Shown: piece after piece, positions 37,093-46,102 of the stretch
How positions within the stretch are numbered: position 1 is the stretch's first letter
Layout of the letters: each line of letters starts with the position of its first letter
Assembly (NCBI RefSeq): GCF_040222815.1
Contig: NZ_JAVKCH010000057.1
Span: forward strand, 186,001 to 250,000
DNA length: 64,000 bases
Direction: 5' to 3'
Origin: Imperialibacter sp040222815
GTDB lineage: Bacteria; Bacteroidota; Bacteroidia; Cytophagales; Cyclobacteriaceae
Notes under the pieces: generated by a model
Database searches by the model: none
What the model was told of the DNA's origin: nothing
Seen by the model: only the letters and a program-made list of their open reading frames with translations
Program-made: the position numbers and the translations under genes

Positions 37093-37758
37093 TTATGCCT
37101 GAAGAAGAGATTCGAGATAGTCTTTGGTTTTTGCGCCATACACGCCGTCAATTTTGAGGGTGCCACTCTGACTTTGAACCATGCGCAGGGCTTCGGCTGT
37201 TTTTTCGCCAAAGAAGCCATCGGAAGTGCCTGCATCGAAGCCAGCGATTTTGAGTGCATCCTGTAGCTGCACCACCGCCGCTCCTTTGTTGCCCTTTTTG
37301 AGAGGCGGCTTGGGGAGAATGAATTGTTTTTCGGTGGTAAGCCTGCGGTAACCGAGCACCTTGGAGGAATCGAAGCCGGAAATGGACACCATATTAGCCT
37401 GATTACCGCCCAGGGTGTAGCAGCGGCTGCCATCGGAGGAAGTGCCCATGTAAATCCCGACATGGCCTTCCCACGATTCGATGGCCTTGCGCCAGTACAC
37501 AATGATGTCTCCCGGCTCAGGTTGCGTAGTTACAGTGCCGACGGCCAGCCAACTGCGGGCATTGAGTTTGGTGCTCCGCTTGAGGCCCGCCTTCAGGCAG
37601 CACCAGCTCAAAAAGATACTGCACCAGGCAGTCTCGTCGTCTTTCACATTTTGGAATCCGGCCTCGCTGGCGTATTGGAGAATGCGTGCATTGTGTGCCT
37701 GCCCGGGAATTTCCTTTACGCCAATCTCAGCACAAGCGATCTTTATCAGCTCTTGCAT
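37093..37758 (-). CDS. TIGR02594-type peptidoglycan hydrolase with PG-binding domain
   Basis: Residues 1-145 match the TIGR02594 (NlpC/P60-like) pattern: A-x-x-E-I-G-V-K-E-I-P-G, D-E-T-A-W-C-S-I-F (catalytic Cys about residue 46), A-R-S-W-L-A-V-G, PGDIIVYWR, G-H-V-G-I-Y-M-G (His) and L-G-G-N-Q. Residues 155-221 form a peptidoglycan-binding domain (KGAAVVQLQDAL, DGFFGEKTAEAL, DGVYGAKT). This is an endolysin-like architecture. It has no signal peptide and no holin or phage genes are nearby, so how it reaches the wall is open. It precedes the patatin gene by 12 bp. Confidence 0.9.
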   Translation of the reverse strand: MQELIKIACAEIGVKEIPGQAHNARILQYASEAGFQNVKDDETAWCSIFLSWCCLKAGLKRSTKLNARSWLAVGTVTTQPEPGDIIVYWRKAIESWEGHVGIYMGTSSDGSRCYTLGGNQANMVSISGFDSSKVLGYRRLTTEKQFILPKPPLKKGNKGAAVVQLQDALKIAGFDAGTSDGFFGEKTAEALRMVQSQSGTLKIDGVYGAKTKDYLESLLQA

Positions 37759-38182
37759 GGTATTGATTTAAAATAGTAACAGAAAATTAATCGTTAGCCA
37801 GTGCTCCCGGTATCGGATATCAGGTCAAAAAATTCTCTCGAATCTGGCAAGTCCTTCGCCTTTTTACAGGATGAAGGCTTGCTGCGCTATTCATGGGAAG
37901 CACCTCCACAGGTCAGAGAATGAATATACTACAAAAATCAGAATTAGTTAACCAACGTCGTGTGTTTTAGGTGCTTTACTTATGAAAACAAAGGTTTTAT
38001 GTCAAAAATCAGAATATCTGTTCTATTATTGTACGAAGAAGAGCGATTAGAGGGCCCAGGTTAATCGGTGCAAACCAATCCTCTACAAACTGAATGTTGT
38101 GTACTTCAGGGTTTTTATTTAATTTGAAACAGCATAAAGGCTTACCACTCAAAACAAGTTATTTACGAATCACATTTAATCC
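37759..38182. other. Intergenic region, 424 bp
   Basis: No gene longer than about 22 codons is seen. It separates the leftward hydrolase/patatin set from the rightward TerB-like gene, so it should hold two promoters. A 13-bp direct repeat (CAAAAATCAGAAT) occurs at 37932-37944 and 38003-38015; its meaning is unknown. Confidence 0.5.
38097..38126 (+). promoter_or_regulatory. Candidate Bacteroidota-type promoter
   Basis: TTG at 38097-38099 is followed after 19 bases by TTAATTTG (38119-38126), one mismatch from the TAnnTTTG -7 consensus. The TerB-like start codon lies 56 bases downstream. This is a motif match only. Confidence 0.4.
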
Positions 38183-38578
38183 ATGAGTATCAAAACACAC
38201 ATAAGTGCACTAATCCAACTTGCATCAGCTGATGATGATTTGGCTGATAAGGAAAGGGAGTTGATTTTTTTAATTGGTGAATCTGGTGGACTAAGCCACA
38301 AGCAGATTGAAGAGCTACTGGAAAATCCTTTGGATCTGAACATACCAGACAGCCTTAGCGACGACGACAGATTCGAATTGCTCTACAATGTTGTGCAGCT
38401 AATGAAGATTGACAACGAGGTGTTCCTGAGCGAGATCAAGTTTTGCGAGGAAGTGGCCGAGAAGCTTGGCTTCAGCAGAAAAGTAATCTCTGAGCTTTCT
38501 GCCAATATCTATTCCGATCCCGCTATTACTTCAGACAGAGCATTGCTGAGACAGAAGGCGATGAAATACAAGAAATGA
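38183..38578 (+). CDS. TerB-like acidic helical protein
   Basis: This 131-residue cytoplasmic all-helical protein has the TerB pattern: A-D-D-D-L-A-D-K-E-R (acidic residues near 16-24), and a second L-M-K-I-D-N-E-V-F-x-S-E copy near residue 72. TerB-like domains bind metal ions and are linked to tellurite resistance and stress or phage-related modules, but many small stand-alone versions have no known role. It is followed by a strong terminator and is probably monocistronic. Confidence 0.82.
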   Translation: MSIKTHISALIQLASADDDLADKERELIFLIGESGGLSHKQIEELLENPLDLNIPDSLSDDDRFELLYNVVQLMKIDNEVFLSEIKFCEEVAEKLGFSRKVISELSANIYSDPAITSDRALLRQKAMKYKK

Positions 38579-38601
38579 ACTAAACTAACCTATAACCAAT
38601 T

Positions 38602-38630
38602 AAAAGCCCGTCAGTGACTGGGCTTTTTTT
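38602..38630 (+). terminator. Intrinsic terminator after the TerB-like gene
   Basis: AAAAGCCC (38602-38609) pairs with GGGCTTTT (38620-38627). The inner GTC/GAC pair extends the stem, and T continues to 38630. The stop codon is 24 bases upstream. The matching A-run on the left may let it also serve the convergent glycosyltransferase gene. Confidence 0.85.
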
Positions 38631-38669
38631 ATGCAATAAAGCACAAATGACAAAAAGAGGTGCAAAAAC

Positions 38670-39764
38670 TTAGCGGGACTCCTTGTTGTCGATGAGGGCG
38701 TTGAAAAAATCCTCGTAGTGGTCAATTGTTTTTTGAATCGAGAACGTTTCGAATGCGGTTTTTTTTCCGTTTTGTATCAAAGTATTGCGTAAGGAGTCGT
38801 CGTCAAACGTTCTCATTATTTGCCTGGCAAGGCCACTGATATCACCATTTTCAAAAAGAAGCCCGTTCACTTCATTTTTAATTACGTCCTTAATCCCGTA
38901 CGCATTGGTAGCCACCACTGGCACTTCCAGCGCCATCGCTTCCACCAGTACCAGACCAAAGCCATCCATTGTTGATGTCAGTACATTTACCTGAAACAAT
39001 TTATAGACGTTCAGTACTTCTGTTCGGTCAAGTAGGCCAGCATAAATGACCTCATTTTTTATGCCATAGGCATCAATCCACTTATCGAGGCTGCCTGGTT
39101 TTATTCCGGCAAACACTACTTTGATGTTGGCCGGAAGCAGCGCAAGCGCCTGTATCAACTGTGGCTGTTCTTTCATCCGGGATACGCAACCAATTACCCT
39201 GTCCCCCTTTTTCAAACCAAACCTCGTTCTCAGCTCCTCCACCTTTTCGGAGGACACAACATCATATTGACTGGCCGGTGTGCCATTGTAAATCACCTCG
39301 AGGTGACTTGGTGGATATCCGTTTCCGGTAAACACCTTCTTCAGTTCGTCGCCCACCACCACAACTTTATCTGTTCCCTTAACATAAAACCAGTTCTGAA
39401 TAGATCCACCCATGCTTCGGGGTCTTTGCCGACGGGTATGAACCACTATCACCTTCTTTGCCAGCAGCCATCGGGTAAAAATGGAGATGTACCTATCCTT
39501 GCTCGACTGTGCATTGATTATGTGAATGTTGTTTCGCTGCACCAGCTGCTTTAGAAAAAGGACATCTTTGAGACTGAACCTGCCACGAAACTTCATCGGG
39601 ATTAAATTGACATTTGAATTTTCAAGAAGGGTGTACAAAAGAGATTCTCTTCTGCAACACACATATACCTTGTGTCCCTTCTCTGCCAGACCTAAGGCCA
39701 GAAATGAAATGGAGTTGGTGGAGCCTGCCATTTTACCTTCATAGGTAAGTAACAATATGTTCAT
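38670..39764 (-). CDS. Glycosyltransferase family 4 protein
   Basis: This 364-residue GT-B enzyme has an N-terminal G-S-T-N-S acceptor loop (residues 14-18), the phosphate-loop region G-C-V-S-R-M-K-E at about 190 and the C-terminal E-x7-E-like region D-G-F-G-L-V-L-V-E-A-M-A-L-E-V-P-V-V at about 270. It transfers a sugar from a nucleotide-sugar donor, probably to an envelope glycan. No other glycan-assembly genes lie nearby, so the pathway cannot be named. Confidence 0.92.
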   Translation of the reverse strand: MNILLLTYEGKMAGSTNSISFLALGLAEKGHKVYVCCRRESLLYTLLENSNVNLIPMKFRGRFSLKDVLFLKQLVQRNNIHIINAQSSKDRYISIFTRWLLAKKVIVVHTRRQRPRSMGGSIQNWFYVKGTDKVVVVGDELKKVFTGNGYPPSHLEVIYNGTPASQYDVVSSEKVEELRTRFGLKKGDRVIGCVSRMKEQPQLIQALALLPANIKVVFAGIKPGSLDKWIDAYGIKNEVIYAGLLDRTEVLNVYKLFQVNVLTSTMDGFGLVLVEAMALEVPVVATNAYGIKDVIKNEVNGLLFENGDISGLARQIMRTFDDDSLRNTLIQNGKKTAFETFSIQKTIDHYEDFFNALIDNKESR

Positions 39765-39942
39765 CGCTGCCAGAGATTAATATGGACTTTTCCTGCCGCT
39801 GCGCATTAGCACAATAACGGAAGCTTTTGCCAGTAAGGTACTGGATGAGAGGCATTGGAGTATAACCGAACGGCATTGTTGACAATCAATTAACAAATGC
39901 TTGATTTTGAATCAATAACCGATTAGTTAACTTGTCGTGAAT

Positions 39943-40806
39943 ATGGATACCATTGCGTGGAAACCGCTAACCTACCAAAATTTTGAAGCCCTGAGAGTTG
40001 CCCGAAAAACGTTGCATCAGGCTGTTCAGCAGGTGTCTGTGGTGGGGCGAATATACCTTCCCAAGGCAAAGGACGACAAACATGCCAATCTTGTGTGGGT
40101 GCCGCAATTTCAACGGCTGGCCGGTAATTGGGTGGAGGGTTCAACCAAGTTTCGGGTCTCACTTGATCTGGCGAACCTCACCATTCATATGGTCGACGAC
40201 GAGGTAAGGACGATAGGGGAATGTGACCTCAAAGGGAAAACCCAGGCGCAGTCGATGGTTTGGCTCGAAGAGCAGTTGGAAGGACTGGGTCTGGACACGG
40301 GCCAATTTGCCATCAATCTTCCTTATGAAATTCCAGACTACCCCACAGCACATGGAAAGCCATTTGAGCAAAAGGATGCTGAGGCTTTTGAAGAGATTGC
40401 GAAGTATTTTCATAATGCTGACCATATTTTGAGGCCGCTGAAAAGGGAGTTCCCACAGTCAACCGACGTACGGTGCTGGCCACATCATTTCGACATAGCG
40501 GCACTTATTATTCTGAATGACACAGGCGACCCGGAAACGACCAGCAGTATTGGTATAGGCATGTCTCCTGGCGATCAATTCTATGATCAGCCGTACTTCT
40601 ACCTTTCTCCCTGGCCATACCCTTCCAGAGACAAGCTCACACCTATGAGTCATGGTAAATGGCACGAGAAAGACTGGCTGGGCGCTGTTTTAACTGCAGA
40701 GTCTCTTTTTGACATTGAAGATCAGGCGCAGCAGCAAAAGAGGGTATATGCATTTTATAAAGAAGGGCTCGATCAGTTGGTAACGCAGCTAAAGCCTAAT
40801 TTGTAG
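39943..40806 (+). CDS. Conserved hypothetical protein with R-C-W-P-H-H-F-D motif
   Basis: This 287-residue soluble protein has no leader. The second half carries conserved-looking motifs: R-C-W-P-H-H-F-D (about residue 183), G-I-G-M-S-P-G-D (about 206), P-Y-F-Y-L-S-P-W-P-Y-P (about 219) and G-x-W-H (about 242). The clustered His and Asp suggest a metal or active site, but I recognise no named family. The ATG at 39943 is preferred to a GTG two codons upstream. Its 3' end overlaps the convergent N-acetyltransferase gene by 11 bp. Confidence 0.78.
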   Translation: MDTIAWKPLTYQNFEALRVARKTLHQAVQQVSVVGRIYLPKAKDDKHANLVWVPQFQRLAGNWVEGSTKFRVSLDLANLTIHMVDDEVRTIGECDLKGKTQAQSMVWLEEQLEGLGLDTGQFAINLPYEIPDYPTAHGKPFEQKDAEAFEEIAKYFHNADHILRPLKREFPQSTDVRCWPHHFDIAALIILNDTGDPETTSSIGIGMSPGDQFYDQPYFYLSPWPYPSRDKLTPMSHGKWHEKDWLGAVLTAESLFDIEDQAQQQKRVYAFYKEGLDQLVTQLKPNL

Positions 40807-41581
40807 AGCGGTGAATATTAAAGTGTTCTTCCAGTTTGATATAAAAGTCATCTTCGTTGAGGAGGTAATGCTCAGTTCTTTTCCCCCGACTGTTCACGAT
40901 CAACATTTTTTCCGTCAGCGTTTTGCGGCCCTCTGGAGTGGCCTGCGTGATCATTTTTCCATTTCTAAAATGACTTTCAGGGTCAGTTTGTTGATAAAGG
41001 CAGCGGGGGATAAACTCTATAAGTGTTCTTCTTTTTGGTGAGAAGAGGTATTTTTCCTCAAAGGATTGACCGTCATCCGACTCATCAAGCCACCAGCCCT
41101 CGTCGTCTTTCTTCCTTATTCGGTAAAACTGGTTGAGGCTCATTTGCATATTCTCTTCCAGCACCTTGAGGGGGTAAACGGGCCCTTTGCCATAACCGAC
41201 GTCGCAAAGAAACACCTCGCCTTCCAACTGCACCAAAATGCACATGTGCTCGAATTCGGGAGAGAGTTTTCCGTCAGGCTTTGGCATTCTGGCAGAGGCC
41301 ATGTAGCAGGTAAACCCCAGCTGGGTAAGCAAACTGTAAAAAAGACCGTTGAGCTCGTAGCAGAAACCGCCTCGCTTTTGCTCAATTATCTTTTTATACA
41401 ACCTTTCAGTGTCAAGCAGAATTTCCTTGCCCCAGTGGATATCAAGGTTCTCGAATGGAATATGTAGTAAATGCTGATAATGAAGGTGCTTGAGGAAACG
41501 GGCACCTGGAGCCTCCCTGGCTGAAACGTCTATCCGGTGCAAGTACTTATCAATATCCATTTGAAGAAGCTGTTGTTTCAA
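40796..41581 (-). CDS. Arylamine N-acetyltransferase
   Basis: This 261-residue protein matches the NAT family: H-I-P-F-E-N-L-D (about residue 36), the catalytic cysteine in R-G-G-F-C-Y-E-L-N (about 73), histidine in E-H-M-C-I-L-V (about 111) and aspartate in C-D-V-G-Y-G (about 127), giving a full Cys-His-Asp triad. It moves acetyl from acetyl-CoA to arylamines or hydrazines. A second ATG seven codons in (MDIDKYL) is a possible start. Confidence 0.93.
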   Translation of the reverse strand: MKQQLLQMDIDKYLHRIDVSAREAPGARFLKHLHYQHLLHIPFENLDIHWGKEILLDTERLYKKIIEQKRGGFCYELNGLFYSLLTQLGFTCYMASARMPKPDGKLSPEFEHMCILVQLEGEVFLCDVGYGKGPVYPLKVLEENMQMSLNQFYRIRKKDDEGWWLDESDDGQSFEEKYLFSPKRRTLIEFIPRCLYQQTDPESHFRNGKMITQATPEGRKTLTEKMLIVNSRGKRTEHYLLNEDDFYIKLEEHFNIHRSTN

Positions 41582-41600
41582 AAGAGAAACCTTGTGAGGG

Positions 41601-41639
41601 AGTCCGGCTGCGGTAGGTTTTTTCCACCGCAGCCGGACT
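41601..41639 (-). terminator. Strong hairpin after the M20 amidohydrolase gene
   Basis: A perfect 14-bp inverted repeat (41601-41614 with 41626-41639) with an 11-base loop starts 5 bases after the stop codon of the leftward amidohydrolase gene. On the minus strand it is followed by a T-rich but not pure T stretch, so it may stop transcription or stabilise the 3' end. Confidence 0.7.
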
Positions 41640-41644
41640 GAAAC

Positions 41645-42964
41645 CTATTTCGGGCTTTCCATGTAGTCAAGCGTCAGAGCGCAGAGAGACTTTATACCCA
41701 ACAGCATTCCTTCATCATCCACATAGAAGTCCGGCGTGTGATGAGAAGCTACTTTTGAGGCGTCTTGCCCCTTTGGCATGCCCCCCAGAAAAATGAAAAA
41801 GCCAGGCACTTTTTCCTGAAAGAAAGAAAAGTCTTCAGCGCCAGTGCTGGCCGCCGACAAAATCACATTTTCACTACCAGCGACTTCCTGAAGACTTGGA
41901 AGCATTTTGGCTGTCAGTGCCGGGTCGTTGTAAGTAATGGGGTATCCTTTGTCGATTGTTACTTCGGCAGTAGCACCCATGCCTTCGGCTGTATGCGTGG
42001 CGATGGAGCGTAATCTCTCATGAATCTGGTCTCTCATGTCATTGTCCAGCGCCCGGATAGTTCCAACGAGCGTCACCTCTTCAGGAATGATATTGCTTCG
42101 CACGCCACCGTGTATACTGCCAAAAGTGACAACGGCAGCTTCCCTTGTCAGCATCATGTTTCGGCTCACGATGGTTTGGGCATTGTTAATGATTTGAGCA
42201 GCGGTTACTATTGGGTCGATGCTGCTCCAGGGAGCAGAACCATGTGCCTGGCGCCCCTTCACTTTGATAGTGAAACTGTTTACGCTGGCCAAAGCCCCTC
42301 CTGGCTTATAACGAATGCTTCCTACTTCAGTGGCGGAGTTGATGTGCAACCCAAAGATGGCATCCACTTTTGGATTTTCCAGCACCCCTTCCTTTACCAT
42401 CAGTTCGGCGCCACCCTCTTCACCTTCCGGCGCACCTTCCTCAGCTGGCTGAAAGATGAACTTAACGGTGCCTTTTAATTCGCTCTTCATTTGGCTCAGC
42501 ACTTCGGCCACGCCCATCAGAATCGCCACGTGGGTGTCGTGTCCGCAGGCGTGCATCACCGGAACTGACTGGCCGTTGTACTCCCCCATTACCTTTGATT
42601 TCCAGGGAAGGTCGTTTCTTTCAGGGACAGGAAGGGCGTCCATGTCGGCCCTGAGAGCGACTACCGAACCGGGCTTTCCTCCTACCAGTGTTCCCACAAC
42701 CCCGGTAATAGCCACACCGGTTTTTACCTCCATACCGAGGCTTTTTAAATGTGCTGCAATTTTTTCGGCAGTTTTAAACTCTCTGTTCGAGAGTTCCGGG
42801 TGCTCATGTATGTCGTGTCTCCAGTCGATGACTTTAGGCTCTACCTTTTCCGCCAATTGATAAGCCTTCGCTTTCAGCTTCGAACCGGCAGGCGCTGGCG
42901 AAATCCAGGACTGACAGGTAAGCATTAACAGGGCCATAAGGCCGGTGTATACAGTTTTTTTCAT
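41645..42964 (-). CDS. M20-family amidohydrolase (N-acyl amino acid hydrolase type), exported
   Basis: This 439-residue protein has a signal peptide (to about residue 25). M20D features follow: R-H-D-I-H-E-H-P-E-L-S, A-L-R-A-D-M-D-A-L-P-V, and the metal-site H-A-C-G-H-D-T-H at about 140. E-E-G-A-P-E-G-E-E-G-G lies at about 175, and G-A-E-D-F-S-F-F near the C-terminus. These enzymes hydrolyse N-acyl or auxin-type amino acid conjugates using two metal ions; the substrate here is not predictable. It is monocistronic with its own hairpin. Confidence 0.93.
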   Translation of the reverse strand: MKKTVYTGLMALLMLTCQSWISPAPAGSKLKAKAYQLAEKVEPKVIDWRHDIHEHPELSNREFKTAEKIAAHLKSLGMEVKTGVAITGVVGTLVGGKPGSVVALRADMDALPVPERNDLPWKSKVMGEYNGQSVPVMHACGHDTHVAILMGVAEVLSQMKSELKGTVKFIFQPAEEGAPEGEEGGAELMVKEGVLENPKVDAIFGLHINSATEVGSIRYKPGGALASVNSFTIKVKGRQAHGSAPWSSIDPIVTAAQIINNAQTIVSRNMMLTREAAVVTFGSIHGGVRSNIIPEEVTLVGTIRALDNDMRDQIHERLRSIATHTAEGMGATAEVTIDKGYPITYNDPALTAKMLPSLQEVAGSENVILSAASTGAEDFSFFQEKVPGFFIFLGGMPKGQDASKVASHHTPDFYVDDEGMLLGIKSLCALTLDYMESPK

Positions 42965-43135
42965 ATGTGGGTTGGTTTTCTTTTGGAAGGTAGATAAAAA
43001 CGGAATCGTTTATGTACAGGAGTTTTTTAGCGGAAGCATTATTTGATAGGTAATATAGGCCCGTCTTTTAAGCAAATAGTTGAGAGTCTGATGGAATAAA
43101 TTCAAAAACCCTTAAATTTCAAAAAACCCACCCAC

Positions 43136-45532
43136 ATGAAAACCATCAAGAGGCTACTAAAAGGCATCCTGGTCTTAATTATTTTACTGGTCATCTCCTT
43201 ATATTTTTATCTGCAACACATTAAGCCAAAATACAAGGGTAAATTGACCCTAAGCCCGCTTGAAAACAAAGTGGAGGTGTGGTTTGACAGCTATGGCATT
43301 CCGCACATTTATGCGGAGAACAAAAATGATCTCTACATGGCCATGGGCTACCTTCATGCACAGGAGAGGCTGTTTCAAATGGAGTTGGTGCGGAGGATTG
43401 CGCCTGGGAGGTTGTCGGAAATACTTGGAAAGGATCTTTTGCCGACCGATGAGTTTTTTCGCACGTTGGGGATACACCTGTCGTCGCAGGAGGCGGCGCA
43501 AAAACTGCGAGCTCAAACCAATAACCCCACGCTGAAAGAAGCAGCGGCTTACCTGAGTGGCATCAATGAATTTTTGGAAAAGGGCCCAACGCCGTTGGAG
43601 TATGAGCTGCTCGGTATTGAAAAAACGCCTTTTACCCTGGAGGATATTTATAACGCCGTGGGCTATATGTCGTTTAGCTTTGCGGCGGCACACAAAACCG
43701 ACCCACTGGTGAGCTTCATCAATGCTGAACTCGGTGCCAGCTACCTGAAAGACCTGGGGCTAGAAGCAGACACCACCAGGCAAATGATCCCGAGCTATTT
43801 TGGAGACCCCATTGGCTTGAATGAAAAGTCTTCTGCAAAGTTGCTGGAAATGCTTAGCCTCTTACCTGTTTCTCCATTTATTGGCAGCAATGGTTGGGTT
43901 TTGGGGCCATCAAAGACAAAGTCGGGCAAGGTGCTTTTTGCCAATGATCCTCACATTGCTTTTTCTCAGCCTTCTGTTTGGTACGAAGCCTATCTGGAAA
44001 CCCCTGATTTTCAACTTTATGGGTATCACCTGGCCGGCTACCCGTTTGCAATTTTGGGACACAATCGTCAGGTGGCGGTCGGCTTGACAATGCTCGAAAA
44101 TGACGATGTCGACTTTTTCAGAGAAAAGGAAAACGAAGCCGATAGCAATCAGTACCTATACGAAGGAGAATGGAAAAGCTTCGACTACCGGGACGAAATA
44201 ATCAAGGTAAAAGACGAGGAAGACATAGTTTTTCAAGTCAAAACATCACTTCACGGCCCCGTTGTCAACAGAGTTTTGGGAGAGATAGTTGGGCCTGATC
44301 CGGTAGCCATGTGGTGGACATACAACAAGCTTCCCAATCAGGTGCTGGACGCCACCCGCAAGCTAAATAATGCGCAGTCGCCTGAAGATGTTACCGACGC
44401 TCTCTCGCTTATACATGCCCCAGGCCTCAATGTGATGTACGGTGACGCCAAAGGGAATGTGGCCTGGTGGGCCACAGCCCGGCTGATGAAAAGGCCAGAA
44501 CACGTCAACTCGTTTACCATTCTTAATGGAGCCTCCGGAGAGGATGATTTACTTGGTTACTACGATTTTGCCGAGAACCCCCATTCAGTGAACCCGCCAG
44601 CAGGCTATGTATTTTCTGCCAACAACCAGCCTGACAGTGTAAATGGTTACTATTACCCGGGCTATTATTTGCCGGAGGACAGGGCCAGAAGGATAAAGCA
44701 ACTGATCGATAGCAAAAATGATTGGGATAAGGAGGACGTAAAAAAGATGCTGATGGATGAGACTTCACCAGCTGTGGCTCAAAATATTGGTGTGCTGCTA
44801 TCGGCAATGGAGAACGCATCTTTATTAGGAAATGATCAAAAAGCACTCGAGCTGCTTCAAGCCTGGGATGGCAAGTTTGATGGGCAAAGTGCTGCGCCAA
44901 TTATTTATACCAGATGGCTGTACACCATTTTAGAAAAAGCAATGAAGGACGAGCTGGGTCAGGACAAGTTTGACCTCTTCATGTCAACTGACCTCAGGAA
45001 GCGAACCTTTCCTCTTCTCATTGCCAACGATAGCTCTTCCTGGTGGTACAATGCCGACAAGAAAGCTGTTGAACCCCGGCAGGAAGTGATTTACGGAGCG
45101 CTTACAAGTGCAGTGGTCTCACTGGAAGACGATCTGGGGAAGAACGTCGACAAATGGAGATGGTGGAATATCCACACGCTAACACATAACCATGCCCTGG
45201 GTGTGGTGCCACTGCTGGGAAAGGTTTTAAACGTAGGCGATTTCCATGTTTCTTCGGGTGAGGAGGTGATCAACAACTGGGGTTATCCTGTCACAACCGA
45301 AAACAAGTACAGGGTCTCGTTTGGGCCCAGTACACGGCGGGTTGTCGATTTTTCAGACATAGAAAATTCGGAGAGCATTTTACCTACCGGACAAAGCGGC
45401 GTTTTTCACAGCAGGCACTACGACGACCAGGCCCAAATGTATGTAGAAGGGAAATTCAGGAAGATGGCCATTAACAAAAAAGAGCTCACCACTAGTGGCA
45501 AGCTCCTTATGCTACTTCCCGACAAAGAATAG
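43136..45532 (+). CDS. Penicillin acylase-family (Ntn) hydrolase
   Basis: This 798-residue protein has an N-terminal membrane anchor or signal (residues 8-28). The alpha-chain features (V-W-F-D-S-Y-G-I-P-H-I-Y-A, A-M-G-Y-L-H-A-Q-E-R-L-F-Q-M-E) are followed by the autocleavage site G-S-N-G-W at about residue 252, whose serine becomes the N-terminal nucleophile. N-D-P-H-I lies just after. Family members process into two chains and cleave acyl amides such as penicillins or acyl-homoserine lactones. The true substrate is unknown. Confidence 0.95.
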   Translation: MKTIKRLLKGILVLIILLVISLYFYLQHIKPKYKGKLTLSPLENKVEVWFDSYGIPHIYAENKNDLYMAMGYLHAQERLFQMELVRRIAPGRLSEILGKDLLPTDEFFRTLGIHLSSQEAAQKLRAQTNNPTLKEAAAYLSGINEFLEKGPTPLEYELLGIEKTPFTLEDIYNAVGYMSFSFAAAHKTDPLVSFINAELGASYLKDLGLEADTTRQMIPSYFGDPIGLNEKSSAKLLEMLSLLPVSPFIGSNGWVLGPSKTKSGKVLFANDPHIAFSQPSVWYEAYLETPDFQLYGYHLAGYPFAILGHNRQVAVGLTMLENDDVDFFREKENEADSNQYLYEGEWKSFDYRDEIIKVKDEEDIVFQVKTSLHGPVVNRVLGEIVGPDPVAMWWTYNKLPNQVLDATRKLNNAQSPEDVTDALSLIHAPGLNVMYGDAKGNVAWWATARLMKRPEHVNSFTILNGASGEDDLLGYYDFAENPHSVNPPAGYVFSANNQPDSVNGYYYPGYYLPEDRARRIKQLIDSKNDWDKEDVKKMLMDETSPAVAQNIGVLLSAMENASLLGNDQKALELLQAWDGKFDGQSAAPIIYTRWLYTILEKAMKDELGQDKFDLFMSTDLRKRTFPLLIANDSSSWWYNADKKAVEPRQEVIYGALTSAVVSLEDDLGKNVDKWRWWNIHTLTHNHALGVVPLLGKVLNVGDFHVSSGEEVINNWGYPVTTENKYRVSFGPSTRRVVDFSDIENSESILPTGQSGVFHSRHYDDQAQMYVEGKFRKMAINKKELTTSGKLLMLLPDKE

Positions 45533-45551
45533 CTGCCGGTAACCGTTCGGT

Positions 45552-45758
45552 TTACTTCATTTGAGAGTAAACCTTTGCCTGAGATTGTGGAGTCTCTTTA
45601 ACATTGATCGCTAAAGACACGATTAGTACTCCTAAAAGAATAGCCACAAGGGCCGAAACATTTTTTCTGGAACCAAACATTTTAATAACTCCCTTCGTCT
45701 TCTTATTTCCTGTTGACTGTTGCCAACCATTGTTGTTTAGCGTTGCGCCGAAATTCAT
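45552..45758 (-). CDS. Small single-pass membrane protein
   Basis: This is a 68-residue reading frame with a polar N-terminus, a positively charged stretch (K-M-F-G-S-R-K), one transmembrane helix (VSALVAILLGVLIVSLAI) and a short acidic-polar tail. An upstream ATG at 45872 is possible, but the extra 38 residues fall over AT-rich promoter-like DNA. No homologue is recognised. Confidence 0.5.
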   Translation of the reverse strand: MNFGATLNNNGWQQSTGNKKTKGVIKMFGSRKNVSALVAILLGVLIVSLAINVKETPQSQAKVYSQMK

Positions 45759-46102
45759 AAACACCTCACTCTTAATATTACAATTACCATAACGAAACAG
45801 CACATCGTTTTGTTTCAGCGCAAAATTACTAATACAAACAGAATAATTATAAATAATGTAAGAAATACTCAAAACAATTCATTGCAATCGTTTGCTTCAA
45901 CTTATGTGAAGCATAGCTGAGACAAAATAATTTATCCACCTCTTTTTCAGAAGGTTGCATAAGACTGGTTAAAGCATGATAATCCTCCGATTTAACGATT
46001 TACACCATAAATGATCCAACCAAAGCACCCAGCTCTTGTTGGAATGTAAGGTTTGGCCTACAAGGGTCGGTTTAAGGACAACCACCTCCGTAGAGAGCCG
46101 GT
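45759..46102. other. Intergenic region, 344 bp
   Basis: This is AT-rich DNA upstream of the small membrane protein gene and downstream of the FtsX-type permease gene (both leftward). Only short reading frames are seen. No hairpin terminator is obvious after the permease stop at 46103. Confidence 0.45.
45821..45828 (-). promoter_or_regulatory. Candidate -7 element (TAATTTTG)
   Basis: Read on the minus strand this is TAATTTTG, an exact TAnnTTTG match, 62 bases upstream of the ATG at 45758. No matching -33 TTG is seen at 19 bases. Confidence 0.3.

Noticed and set aside
36061..37758. Prophage
   Set aside because: Only an endolysin-like gene is present. No integrase, portal, terminase, tail or holin gene is seen nearby.
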